Source: a bacterium
GTDB lineage: Bacteria; Zhuqueibacterota; QNDG01; JAFGCO01
Direction: 5' to 3'
Assembly (NCBI GenBank): GCA_016930535.1
Contig: JAFGGN010000093.1
Span: 1-44,643, forward strand
DNA: 44,643 nt
Positions 24,892 through 33,613 of this stretch are shown one piece after another. Each line of letters starts with the position of its first letter. The first letter of the stretch is position 1. The translations under genes and the position numbers were made by a program. The notes beneath the pieces were generated by a model, which worked only from the letters and a program-made list of their open reading frames with translations, did no database searches and had not been told where the DNA came from.

Positions 24892-25926
24892 ATGAAAGTC
24901 GACAAAAAAAACCTGATCATGACGATTGTCATGATCGGGCTTGTACTGATACTTATTGCAGGGTGCGGTGAAGCCGTTTTGCGCATCATCGGTTTCGAGT
25001 TCGTGCTCTATCCCTCGAAAATACAGTTCGGCTGGCCGGATCCGCTGACCATGCAGAAACTGTACAGGCCGGACGATGCACTGCTCTGGGTGCCGTACGG
25101 GTATCATGAGCATATTGAAACATGGACACAGAATCATCCGACCATCGCGACCATGGGATGTTCCTGCACCGAATACGGCGCTTACGATGATTACCTGGAC
25201 TCGCTCTTTGTGGCAGCCGATCCGGAATCCGGATTTTCCATTGCCAATGTGGGTGTGGGCGGCTGGAGCTCGTATCAGGGACTGCAGCAGCTCAAACGGG
25301 ACATCGTGCGCATCAAACCGCGCCTCATCACGATTTATTACGGCTGGAACGATCACTGGTGCACATTCGGAATCGAGGACAAGGATATCGGATCTTTTCA
25401 GCTCGGGCAGCCGCGTCTGCTTCTGAAACTGTCGTCGCACTCCAGGTTCGTACAGTTCATCAACAAGCTGCTGTTTATGATCCGGTTTTCAGACATGGCC
25501 TCCACGCAGCGTGTGGCATTGCCGGATTTCAAATCCAATCTGCGCGAGATGATCAGGGTTGCGAGGGAGAACGATATCATACCGGTACTTCTCACGGCTC
25601 CGTCCTCACACAAGCGGGGAGAAGAACCGCCTTATCTGAAAGATCAGTGGATAAAAAACCTGGCCGATCTGGTGCCCCTGCACGAGCGCTATGTCCAGGC
25701 GGTCCGGGAGGTGGCTGCCGGGGAAAATGCCGATTGTGTGGATCTCTATGCCGTTTTCAGGAAGCTGCCCGAATCCGAACTGCACCGGTACATCATGAAA
25801 GACGGCATTCATCTTCATCCGGCTGGCAGCAAAAAGGTGGCGGAAGTTATCTATGCTTATATGAAGGAACACGGATTGGCGGATGAGCTTGCCCGCAGGC
25901 AGCAGGAACAGGGAGACCGGCCGTGA
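24892..25926 (+). CDS. SGNH/GDSL-type hydrolase lipoprotein
   Basis: The 344-residue protein has an N-terminal helix with a lipobox-like IAGC (Cys25). The SGNH blocks are readable: block I is MGCSCTEYG (Ser91 as nucleophile, with the usual GDS Asp replaced by Cys90), block II has Gly in NVGVGGWSS (119-126), block III is YYGWNDHW (Asn153), and block V is DGIHLHPAG (Asp304, His307). Such enzymes remove or transfer O-acyl groups on glycans or lipids. The gene overlaps the following glycosyltransferase gene by 4 bp (GTGA), so the two probably act on the same envelope glycan. GAGGTG lies just upstream of the ATG. Confidence 0.85.
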   Translation: MKVDKKNLIMTIVMIGLVLILIAGCGEAVLRIIGFEFVLYPSKIQFGWPDPLTMQKLYRPDDALLWVPYGYHEHIETWTQNHPTIATMGCSCTEYGAYDDYLDSLFVAADPESGFSIANVGVGGWSSYQGLQQLKRDIVRIKPRLITIYYGWNDHWCTFGIEDKDIGSFQLGQPRLLLKLSSHSRFVQFINKLLFMIRFSDMASTQRVALPDFKSNLREMIRVARENDIIPVLLTAPSSHKRGEEPPYLKDQWIKNLADLVPLHERYVQAVREVAAGENADCVDLYAVFRKLPESELHRYIMKDGIHLHPAGSKKVAEVIYAYMKEHGLADELARRQQEQGDRP

Positions 25927-27560
25927 AAAATAAATGGAAGTTACGCCTGCCCGTTTCCCTGATTGCGGCGCTCAGCGTGGCCTGTTTTCTCAAAATCTCA
26001 TGGTCCGGGCTCGGATCCACCACCTTCGACGACGCCTATATGTTTCTCCGTTATGCGAAACACTGGATCGCGGGCAGCGGATTTTCATGGAACCTGAACG
26101 AAGGCCCCGTATACGGCGTAACCAGCGTGCTGCATCTTTTCATGGTGACATGGGCCAGGGCATGGACGCATTGGCCGGATCCTGTCGTGCTGACGGTTCT
26201 CTCACTCGGCATGGGATTGATTTCATGTGCCGCTCTGACGGTTCTGGGATTCATTACAACCGGAAATGCATCGATCAAGGCCTTCTGGATGCCGCTTCTT
26301 GTTGTCCCCTGTCTCGTCTTCGGCGATTTGTTTCAGTACCACAGCCTGACCGGCATGGAGACCATGCTGTCGTTTCTGTGCAATTCGGTGCTGGCCTGTC
26401 TGGCTGTGGCCGTTGTGAGGACCAGGGGAAAAACAGTCATGGGATTCTGCCTCCTCGCCGGATATCTGGCCTTCCTGGCCAGGCCGGACAACGGCATTTA
26501 TGCCATGCTCTTTCCGCCGCTTTTTTTTTACGCTTCGGACCGTGCCCTGAAAAGGCGGGCCCTGTTTTACACGGCCGGATTCATCCTGGTCCTGTGTGTC
26601 GATGCCCTGATCAAGAAAATGTGCTTCGGTGATTTTCTGCCACTTCCGTTCTATGCAAAATCCGGCGGTTTTTACCGGGGATATCTGGGTGCACAGAACT
26701 GGAATGCACTGCGGTATCTGTTTGAATTTCTGAGGGAAACGTTTCCGTACATACTCGTCATCGTCGGTTTTTCATCGAAAAAAACCATGATGCGAACCGG
26801 GTCGGTCCTTGTCCCGGTGCTGCTCACTTTCGCGTATTTCATGTCCGTGAATCAAATCATGGGAGTGGCGGCGCGGTATTATTTTCCGTCGGTTCCGTTT
26901 TTTGTGCTCTGTGCCTGGATCGCCCTGGATCATGTTCCGGGCGGCGGTTCTCCGGCAAAGCCGGCCGGGGCGTTTGCCTGCCGTCTGATTATCGTGGTGT
27001 TGCTCCTGATTCTGAATAATTCGGCCTCGGTAAGAACGTTGTCCGTGCACTGGTGGCAGAAAACCGTGATCGGCTCACCGCGGCCCTGCAGCATTCAGAC
27101 AGGTTCCGGTCCCGGAAGTGATGAAACGCCGGCATCATTGGGATGGTGGCCGTCCATCGAAGCCATGGACCGGTTGCTTGACGGATTTCCGGATCAAGCG
27201 GTGATCGCCGCTTCCGAGCATGGTTTTATCGGATCCCGGCATCCACGGATGACCGTGATCGATCTGGTGGGCCTGCATGACCGGAACATTGCACACCATG
27301 GTTTTTCAGCGGATTACGTGTTTTCCAGAAAGCCCGACATGATCTGGTTCCCTCATTCCGATTATTCCTGTGCCGTCAGTGAAATGCTCGCTCATCCTGA
27401 TTTCCGAACATCCTATATCTATTATCCTTCCCTCTTTGAATACGGAATCGCGCTGCGTAAAGAATCGCCCGGATATCCCGTGCTGTTGTCGGCCGTTCAG
27501 CATGAATTGGCCCGGATGGTTCCGGACCGTGATCTGAACCGGTACCGGATGTTTTGGTAA
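25923..27560 (+). CDS. Multi-spanning GT-C-type glycosyltransferase
   Basis: The 545-residue integral membrane protein starts at a GTG overlapping the upstream stop. A short N-terminal helix is followed by the TFDDAYMFLRYAKHW motif (Asp36-Asp37), typical of GT-C enzymes that use polyprenyl-phosphate sugars, with ~10 further hydrophobic helices. A soluble C-terminal part contains AASEHGFIGSRHP and VIDLVGLHDRNIAHHG, seen in uncharacterised bacterial arabino/mannosyltransferase-like proteins. The acidic pair would be catalytic and the active site periplasmic. The sugar and acceptor are unknown. Coupling with the SGNH gene suggests decoration of an envelope polymer. Confidence 0.82.
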   Translation: MKNKWKLRLPVSLIAALSVACFLKISWSGLGSTTFDDAYMFLRYAKHWIAGSGFSWNLNEGPVYGVTSVLHLFMVTWARAWTHWPDPVVLTVLSLGMGLISCAALTVLGFITTGNASIKAFWMPLLVVPCLVFGDLFQYHSLTGMETMLSFLCNSVLACLAVAVVRTRGKTVMGFCLLAGYLAFLARPDNGIYAMLFPPLFFYASDRALKRRALFYTAGFILVLCVDALIKKMCFGDFLPLPFYAKSGGFYRGYLGAQNWNALRYLFEFLRETFPYILVIVGFSSKKTMMRTGSVLVPVLLTFAYFMSVNQIMGVAARYYFPSVPFFVLCAWIALDHVPGGGSPAKPAGAFACRLIIVVLLLILNNSASVRTLSVHWWQKTVIGSPRPCSIQTGSGPGSDETPASLGWWPSIEAMDRLLDGFPDQAVIAASEHGFIGSRHPRMTVIDLVGLHDRNIAHHGFSADYVFSRKPDMIWFPHSDYSCAVSEMLAHPDFRTSYIYYPSLFEYGIALRKESPGYPVLLSAVQHELARMVPDRDLNRYRMFW

Positions 27561-27645
27561 GAAATTTGCAGGATTCTTTTCGGTTCTGATTTCGGACAGG
27601 TACGGTTCCATTCTGAAATCGTGGTTCATTTTGAAGGAGCGCTCC

Positions 27646-28116
27646 ATGAAATTCTGGAAAATTGTCATGATGCTTTTTCTCCCCCTGATCATTTGTGCAC
27701 AGATCTATTACTGGGTCGATGAAAACGGTGTGGAACATTATTCGAGCACACCGCCTCCGGAACAGGCAGCCGTGAAAGATCTGCAGCAAAGCGATACCAT
27801 GACCGCGGAGGAAATCGAAAAGGATCAGAAGGCCCTGCAGGAACAGATCAGGGCCCAGGAGGCGGAAAAACGGAAAAACAGAAAGCTGGTCATGTACACC
27901 ACGTCGTGGTGCAAGCACTGTAAAGCGGCCAAGGCCTATTGTGATGCCAACAAGATTCCCTATGTCAGCTATGATATCGAAACCTCCCCGAAGCATGAGG
28001 CAGAATACAGGGCCCTCGGCGGAGGCGGTGTTCCGCTTCTGGTGGTCGGCAATGCAAAGCTGAACGGCTGGAGTGCGAAGTGGGTGCGGAAACAGCTCGA
28101 CCTGGATAAGGGCTGA
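27646..28116 (+). CDS. Exported DUF4124-glutaredoxin fusion
   Basis: The 156-residue protein has an N-terminal hydrophobic signal (MKFWKIVMMLFLPLIICAQ) leading into a DUF4124-like segment (IYYWVDENGVEHYSSTPPP, 20-38). A charged coiled linker (~45-78) is followed by a glutaredoxin domain (80-153) with the redox pair WCKHC (Cys89, Cys92) and the cis-Pro motif GGGVPLLVV (Pro130). Periplasmic glutaredoxin folds are unusual; a thiol transfer role on envelope proteins is possible. The ATG at 27646 is preferred because GGAGCG lies immediately upstream. The next gene starts 8 bp on. Confidence 0.85.
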   Translation: MKFWKIVMMLFLPLIICAQIYYWVDENGVEHYSSTPPPEQAAVKDLQQSDTMTAEEIEKDQKALQEQIRAQEAEKRKNRKLVMYTTSWCKHCKAAKAYCDANKIPYVSYDIETSPKHEAEYRALGGGGVPLLVVGNAKLNGWSAKWVRKQLDLDKG

Positions 28117-28124
28117 GAAAACCG

Positions 28125-28721
28125 ATGAACGATCTGAACGGGGACATCCCCCGCCATATGGATATTCCCAGGCTTTTTTATTCGGATGCTTCCGGGAGCC
28201 CTTTCGAACACTGCATACAATGTCAGCGCCGGCTGTTCGATACAAATTCCCATTATCTCATAGAAAAAGCCATCAAATCCTATCCCGATTACGGAAGCAC
28301 GGATACGGTATTTGAGTATGCCATCTGCATATCCTGTTACATGGACCTGCGGAAATCGCTGTCCGCTGAATCCTCAGGTAACATGGAGGCGTATTTTCAC
28401 CGGCACACCGATCTGCTTGAGCGGCGCAAAATGCTTCTGGCGAATGAAACCCTGGATTACCACGAATGGATCGCTTCCTGTGTATTCAAGAACACGCCTG
28501 CAAGCCGGTGCAAAGAGTACCAGGTTGTGTGTGAATGTCAGGGTGATCAGATGCTTTTCACGCTGATGCCCTACATGGTCTGCGGCGAGGCCATGGATGA
28601 AATGATGGATCTGCTGTCCAATCAGACCATCGATTTTCTGAACGGTTTCCGTGACCGGTTTCTGGGGCCGTCCCCGGAGATCCGGGACCTGCTGAAGCCG
28701 AGCCGCATCATGATTTTGTAA
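28125..28721 (+). CDS. Cys-rich protein of unknown function (putative zinc ribbon)
   Basis: This 198-residue, probably cytoplasmic protein has no signal peptide. Two CxxC knuckles (Cys30/Cys33 in HCIQCQRRLF and Cys68/Cys71 in ICISCYMDL) could hold one zinc ion. Four further cysteines in the C-terminal half (Cys119, Cys129, Cys136, Cys138) may form a second site. The remainder is helical. I do not recognise the family. The 8-bp gap to the glutaredoxin gene suggests shared expression, perhaps a thiol or metal link. Confidence 0.7.
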   Translation: MNDLNGDIPRHMDIPRLFYSDASGSPFEHCIQCQRRLFDTNSHYLIEKAIKSYPDYGSTDTVFEYAICISCYMDLRKSLSAESSGNMEAYFHRHTDLLERRKMLLANETLDYHEWIASCVFKNTPASRCKEYQVVCECQGDQMLFTLMPYMVCGEAMDEMMDLLSNQTIDFLNGFRDRFLGPSPEIRDLLKPSRIMIL

Positions 28722-28778
28722 AGTGCCTCCCGGTACTCTCTTTCAAGCCGGTCTGTCTTTTTCCTGCATAAAACAGTA

Positions 28779-28807
28779 TTGCATTTTTTACTTTTTCCCG
28801 TTACATT
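28779..28807 (+). promoter_or_regulatory. Possible promoter for the envelope-lipoprotein operon
   Basis: TTGCAT (28779-28784), a 17-bp spacer and TACATT (28802-28807) in an AT-rich 127-bp gap. Each hexamer matches the consensus only partly, and the start would fall ~35 nt before the ATG at 28849. Confidence 0.35.
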
Positions 28808-28848
28808 GAAAGACAAAACAGGGTTGAAATTGTAATCATTGCGAGCAT

Positions 28849-30579
28849 ATGAGAATCCGTATTATCATACCGGCCTGTCTTTTTCTGCTCAGCTGTGCCA
28901 AGGAAGGATTCCCTCCGGGCGGGCCCGCGGACAAGTCGCCTCCGGAAGTGGTGCGTACGCTTCCTGAAATGGGAGCGGTCCGCGTGGATCCGGGTACACA
29001 GGTCGAACTCTGGTTCAGTGAAGGCGTGAAACCCGTTACGGGCAAGGACGCGGTTTTTATCTCACCGAATCCGGGCGGTCGGATCCGGTTGAAATGGTCG
29101 TCCAAAAAGCTGAGGATCCGGTTTCCGGAACCGCTTCAGATAAACAGGACCTATGTGGTCACCCTGGGTACGGGCATTCGGGATTACCGGAACAATCCCA
29201 TGGTCCGTTCGTACAGCCTGGCTTTTTCAACCGGGGACAGCCTGGATCAGGGCTGTATTTTCGGCTCGGTTATGGGAACGGCGCAAACCGCGGGCATCGG
29301 CATATGGGCCTACATGCTGGAGGACATCTCCGGAGCGGCCCCGGAGTCCGATTCTTTAACTATCGGGCCCGATTCCGTACCTATCGGGCCTGATCCTAGA
29401 AGGGTCGAGCCTGATTATATCGTCCAATGCGGTGAGGAAGGCACATTTTCATTTTCCCATATTTCGGCCGGAAGGTACCGGCTTTTTGCGGTGAGGGACA
29501 GGCTCTCCGACAGGCTGTACAAACCGGCAGAGGATGAAATCGGCCTGACATGGACCGATGTGGATCTCGGGGCTTTCCCCGGATTGCGGGCCGGCCCGTT
29601 TCTTTTCCGGATGACGCGTGAGGATACACTTGCTCCCAGAATCGTCCGGATTCGTGCCCCCGACAACCGGTTGATCACGGTTCTCTTCAATGAGCCCGTC
29701 CGTAGTCCGGAACCGGCGCGATTCCTTGTGCATGTGCTGGACGGGGATTCGATACCGGGTGATCCGCTGCGCCTGATGACGGTCTGTCAGGATTCCTCGG
29801 AAAGAAACCGTTTCGATCTGCTGATGGAAACGGCCATGGATTCTTCGGCATATGACCTGGTCGTTCAGGGCATTCAGGATGATTCGGGTCATGACATCGA
29901 ACCGTCCGGAAGCCGTATGCAATTCGAAGGATGCGCCTGGCCCGATACGGCGCCTCCGGTCCTTTTGAAGAGCCGCCCGGCGCACCGTGACCGCCGGGCA
30001 GATGTCTCTCAGGGCCTGATGCTCTTTTTTTCAGAAGCGATGGATACACTGGGGTGGCGCAGGCACGTGATGCTGAGAGATACCTCGGACCGCGGCATTC
30101 CGTTATCCCTGCAGCAATTGAATCCCAGGCGCCTGGTTCTTCTGCCGAAGCAGCCGCTTGAAAATCAGGCCGCTTATTGCCTGGATATAGACAGCCTGTG
30201 GACCGACATGGCCGGCAATGCGCTTTTGGACACGGCCATCCATTTTATTACCCTGAACCGGGATACGCTCTCGGAAGTGCAGGGATCGGTGTCGGATCCG
30301 GATTCGACCGCCGGGGGACCTGTCATCGTGTCCGTACGGCAGGCGGGAGCCGGACCACGATCCGATATCGTTTTATCCGAGGCCGGCCCGTTTCGTATCA
30401 GGGATCTTTATCCCGGACTGTATACGGTCTGGTGTTTTCGTGATACGGATATGAATGGTGTTTATTCCCATGGTTCGCCGTATCCGTACAGGCCGGCTGA
30501 ACGGTTTTGCGTATTCTCCGATACGATCAACGTGCGTTCCCGATGGACCAATACAGGTAACGATTTAACATTGCCGTGA
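28849..30579 (+). CDS. Lipoprotein with bacterial Ig-like (Big_5 type) domains
   Basis: The 576-residue lipoprotein has a lipobox LLSC (Cys16) followed by AKEGFPPGGPADKSPPEVV. The next ~100 residues are a Big_5/SbsA-Ig-type domain ('VDPGTQVELWFSEGVKPVTG', then 'INRTYVVTLGTGIRDYRNNPM'). A CarboxypepD-like region ('GTFSFSHISAGRYRLFAVRD') follows, then a second Ig-like domain near ~380-470 ('LMLFFSEAMDTLGWRRHVM') and a closing beta-sandwich. A short internal repeat (TIGPDSVPIGPDP) lies near residue 170. It overlaps the next gene by 4 bp (GTGA). It is probably a surface scaffold; proteins with this opening are common in FCB genomes and uncharacterised. Confidence 0.78.
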   Translation: MRIRIIIPACLFLLSCAKEGFPPGGPADKSPPEVVRTLPEMGAVRVDPGTQVELWFSEGVKPVTGKDAVFISPNPGGRIRLKWSSKKLRIRFPEPLQINRTYVVTLGTGIRDYRNNPMVRSYSLAFSTGDSLDQGCIFGSVMGTAQTAGIGIWAYMLEDISGAAPESDSLTIGPDSVPIGPDPRRVEPDYIVQCGEEGTFSFSHISAGRYRLFAVRDRLSDRLYKPAEDEIGLTWTDVDLGAFPGLRAGPFLFRMTREDTLAPRIVRIRAPDNRLITVLFNEPVRSPEPARFLVHVLDGDSIPGDPLRLMTVCQDSSERNRFDLLMETAMDSSAYDLVVQGIQDDSGHDIEPSGSRMQFEGCAWPDTAPPVLLKSRPAHRDRRADVSQGLMLFFSEAMDTLGWRRHVMLRDTSDRGIPLSLQQLNPRRLVLLPKQPLENQAAYCLDIDSLWTDMAGNALLDTAIHFITLNRDTLSEVQGSVSDPDSTAGGPVIVSVRQAGAGPRSDIVLSEAGPFRIRDLYPGLYTVWCFRDTDMNGVYSHGSPYPYRPAERFCVFSDTINVRSRWTNTGNDLTLP

Positions 30580-31709
30580 AACTACCGATCCTTGCATTGA
30601 ACCGTCCCGGGTGGCTCGGCCTCATTATCCTGGGATTCATGATTCCGGCCTGCCGGAAACCCGTTCTCTGGCGCGTTCCCGGGCATCCTGTCCTGAAGCG
30701 GTCAGGTGAAGCCTGTATTGCGCAACCTGAATCGCTGAGCCTGCCGCTCCACGTCAAATGGAAAATCAAGCTCGCTTCCGCACCCGCCTCCATGATTTCG
30801 GCCGTCGATTCGGTCCTGTTTATTGCTGCGAAAAACGGGCAGCTGACCGTGATTGACATGAACACGGGGAAAAAAATCTGGCAGAAGCAGTTCAAGAGAA
30901 AACCGGGTCTCATGTGTTTTCCTGATGATTCTCTCCTGTTCCTCACATGGCCTGCGGGCCGGCCTTCCCTGACCGCGATGACGGTTCGCGGGGATGTCAA
31001 ATGGTCGAAGGATGTCGGGCCGGTTTCAATGGGACTGGCATTGCCGGCCGGCCGGCTCCTCTTTGCCGGCACGGAATCCGGCATGGCCCTGGCTGCGGAG
31101 AAGCGAAGCGGTGAGATTATCTGGGAAAAACGGCTGGGCCATCGGCTGACCGGACATCCCGTGCTTGCGGATACGGCCGTGATCTGCGTTTCGGATGCCG
31201 GCATGATCTGGTCCCTTGCTTCAGGAAACGGATCCGTTCTATGGCAGCGGACCCTGACCCCGGAAATTGTGGCCGCCCCCGTCATCCACGGCCGGACAAT
31301 TGTCGTCATGAATTCGGCGGGAAATGTATGGGCCCTGGACAGCGCGGATGGCGCCCTGCTCTGGCAGAGACATCTTGCGGGCGGTGTTTTCAATCCGGCC
31401 TGTGCGGACAGCGGCAAAATCTTTATCGGCACGACGCAGGGGCTTTACTGCCTGGATTCGGCAACCGGCGAGCCGGCATGGCAGGTATCGCCGGGGACCG
31501 CCGCAGGCACCGCGCCCGTCATCGCCGGCGATCAGCTTTGTATCGGCATGCTGGACAGACATCTGCTCATTTTAAATAAAACGAATGGTGAACCGTTGTG
31601 GCGTTTCGAAATGCCCGGCCGCGTGCGCACGCATCCCCTCGTGCTGCGCGGCATGCTTATCGCCGGTTCGGAGGACAATCATGTTTACGGATTCGAAAAG
31701 GCGCCGTAA
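30576..31709 (+). CDS. PQQ-like beta-propeller lipoprotein (BamB-like fold)
   Basis: The 377-residue protein starts at a GTG overlapping the previous stop. A signal helix ends at Cys26 (FMIPAC). Seven to eight blades follow, each with the A/W docking pattern (VIDMNTGKKIWQKQF, ALDSADGALLWQRHL, CLDSATGEPAWQVSP, ILNKTNGEPLWRFEM). It resembles BamB of the outer-membrane assembly machine in size and anchoring, but similarity by fold alone cannot separate BamB from other propellers. No methanol-dehydrogenase-type active site is seen. The next gene begins inside its last 29 bp. Confidence 0.8.
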   Translation: MKLPILALNRPGWLGLIILGFMIPACRKPVLWRVPGHPVLKRSGEACIAQPESLSLPLHVKWKIKLASAPASMISAVDSVLFIAAKNGQLTVIDMNTGKKIWQKQFKRKPGLMCFPDDSLLFLTWPAGRPSLTAMTVRGDVKWSKDVGPVSMGLALPAGRLLFAGTESGMALAAEKRSGEIIWEKRLGHRLTGHPVLADTAVICVSDAGMIWSLASGNGSVLWQRTLTPEIVAAPVIHGRTIVVMNSAGNVWALDSADGALLWQRHLAGGVFNPACADSGKIFIGTTQGLYCLDSATGEPAWQVSPGTAAGTAPVIAGDQLCIGMLDRHLLILNKTNGEPLWRFEMPGRVRTHPLVLRGMLIAGSEDNHVYGFEKAP

Positions 31710-32196
31710 CCCGATTGATCGCTGCATTGCACTCAGCGCATGCATGATCATGCTGCTTGCCGAAGGTCTCGGGGCGCAAACAGACGGATTCAGGAATGAA
31801 ATCCGGAACCCGGGCAGCAACGCGGGTAATTCAGCAGCGAAGCCGGATTCCGCGGGCACGGGTTCCGCCCTGTGGAGAAATTTCAGCCCGCAGACGGATT
31901 CCGTGATGATGTTCCGGATGAGTCCGGTCCGGACCGCGCGCCCCGCATTGCTCGGGCAAACATGGTTCCGGGTTGGACTGGTCGCGCTGGGAACGGGCCT
32001 GGCAGGCTATCTGATGCGGAAGGAAGCGGACCGGTCCTATGACCGCTATTTGAACGCGGATTCGCCGGCGGCCATGAACCGTCATTTTGACCGCGCTCTC
32101 AGGTATGACAGAATATCGAGCGGATTATACATGATATGTGAGCTGAACGTGTGTTTTTCAATGTGGCTGGGTATACGGAATGAACAGACCAGGTAA
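31681..32196 (+). CDS. Small exported protein with a two-helix membrane module
   Basis: The 171-residue protein has a basic N-terminus and hydrophobic signal (to GAQTDG, ~33), then a low-complexity linker. A membrane hairpin follows: helix ~94-112, a charged segment RKEADRSYDRYLNADSPA (113-130) continuing to HFDRALRYDR, and helix ~147-165. The same pattern occurs at the C-terminus of the CsgG-like protein (22202). I do not recognise an enzymatic motif. GGAGG six bases before the ATG at 31681 fixes the start within the preceding gene. It overlaps the next gene by 17 bp. Confidence 0.68.
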   Translation: MFTDSKRRRNPIDRCIALSACMIMLLAEGLGAQTDGFRNEIRNPGSNAGNSAAKPDSAGTGSALWRNFSPQTDSVMMFRMSPVRTARPALLGQTWFRVGLVALGTGLAGYLMRKEADRSYDRYLNADSPAAMNRHFDRALRYDRISSGLYMICELNVCFSMWLGIRNEQTR

Positions 32197-33445
32197 AGCG
32201 GTTTTCGCGGCGGCCGGGTGGCTCATTGTCTCTTTATGGTTCGGTCTTTCGGGAACCGGGTGTGCGAACCGGGACCGGAGCAATCCGATCGATCCCCTGA
32301 ATCCCGATACGGGAGGCAAACCGCAGAATTTACGCGTCACTTCGGAAAACGATGAGGTGTTTTTAACATGGAGCCGATTGCCCGGGGGCATGGTCGATCA
32401 TTATTCGGTATACCGGAGTTCCGGGAACATGCCGTCCCCGGTAAAAATAGGGGACACCGCGTCCGGTATGTACACGGATTCCGGTGTTCCATTGGGACAA
32501 AAATGGACGTACCGGATTACGGCCGTCACAAATTCAGAATATGAGAGTGTCCCGTCGGATTCCGTATCGATCACGCCCGGTCCGCATTCATACTGGGTGA
32601 CGGATTATTACGGTGAAACCGTCTACCGTCTGACATACGATGCGATGCATATGCTCGATGATATTTACGATTTTTATCTTCCCGTGGCCGTTGCGTCGGA
32701 TACCGCAAACGCACTGGCCTGGACACTGGACTGGCGTGACGGGATTTTAATGAAAATTGCCGGCGGCCGGATCGTGAAACGGGTTCCGGGATTGCGCCAG
32801 CCGAGACTGGTCGAGCTCGACCGCCGGAACCAGGTCCTGTGGGTGGTCCATGATTCGTTGAGAACCGTCGCTTTGGTCGATACGGCCGGTGCTCAAACAG
32901 GTGAACTGACGGGATTCGGCCGTATTGTGGATATTTGCTGGGCGGGCGGCGACAGGGGATTCTGGATCGTGGATGCGGACTCGCAGACCGTTTCACGTTA
33001 CGGTCCTGCGGGAAACCGGCTGAACCGGATTGCATGCAATGCACCGGCGGCTGTCACCGCCTCGGATGCGTTCGACTGGATCTGGGCCGCGGACAGCCGG
33101 GGGCTGCTGCGGATTTCCACGGAGGGCGCACTGCTTTCAGTCATCGGTTCCGGATACGGAGCGGGTTTCAACCTGAGCATGAACGGTGAGACGGGGGGAT
33201 GCTGGGCCGTCATGGCCGGTGAAGACGGGATCACGACGGTCGTTCATATGGACCGGGACGGCCGGATCCTGGCGGCACAGTCCGGTTTCGGGACCGCGCT
33301 TCACCTGCTGTGCAATCCGTTTGATGCAGGGTGCATTATTGCCGATTTTTACCGGGGGCAGGTGATCCGGCTGGCGGCCACGGGCGAGGAACTGAGCCGT
33401 TTGAGCGGTTTTTACGGCCCCACGGATCTGGACTTCGGCCCGTAA
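32180..33445 (+). CDS. Lipoprotein with FN3 domain and NHL-like propeller
   Basis: The 421-residue lipoprotein has a lipobox GTGC (Cys28), then the FCB-style spacer NRDRSNPIDPLNPDTGG. One FN3 domain (~48-130, 'PQNLRVTSENDEVFLTWSRL') precedes a ~280-residue propeller of about six short blades with a recurring Trp-Asp pattern (DICWAGGDRGFWIVDADSQT, DWIWAADSRGLLRISTEG), ending GFYGPTDLDFGP. Such NHL/SMP-30-like folds bind ligands or partners. It is the last of four overlapping genes (28849-33445) and is probably made with the two other lipoproteins as a complex. Confidence 0.76.
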   Translation: MNRPGKAVFAAAGWLIVSLWFGLSGTGCANRDRSNPIDPLNPDTGGKPQNLRVTSENDEVFLTWSRLPGGMVDHYSVYRSSGNMPSPVKIGDTASGMYTDSGVPLGQKWTYRITAVTNSEYESVPSDSVSITPGPHSYWVTDYYGETVYRLTYDAMHMLDDIYDFYLPVAVASDTANALAWTLDWRDGILMKIAGGRIVKRVPGLRQPRLVELDRRNQVLWVVHDSLRTVALVDTAGAQTGELTGFGRIVDICWAGGDRGFWIVDADSQTVSRYGPAGNRLNRIACNAPAAVTASDAFDWIWAADSRGLLRISTEGALLSVIGSGYGAGFNLSMNGETGGCWAVMAGEDGITTVVHMDRDGRILAAQSGFGTALHLLCNPFDAGCIIADFYRGQVIRLAATGEELSRLSGFYGPTDLDFGP

Positions 33446-33539
33446 CACTCCGGCCTTCCGGGAAATATAATGCGGGATTTTTCCGTCGAATATGAATAGA
33501 GCCGGTCCTGAAGAAGGGCAGAGGGATTGTTTTTATCAT

Positions 33540-33575
33540 TTGATTTTTATTTTTTTTCATTAACTTGTATATATT
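33540..33575 (+). promoter_or_regulatory. AT-rich promoter-like stretch before the partner-switching operon
   Basis: A T-rich run ends in TTAACTTGTATATATT just 38 bp before the first phosphatase gene. TATATT (33570-33575) is a fair -10, but no good -35 lies 16-18 bp upstream, and a TTGATT at 33540 is too far away. An alternative sigma factor is possible. This is the only gap in the operon large enough for a promoter. Confidence 0.25.
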
Positions 33576-33613
33576 AAAACCGGAAGAAACCGGCAGACTT
33601 ATGGGGATAAAAC

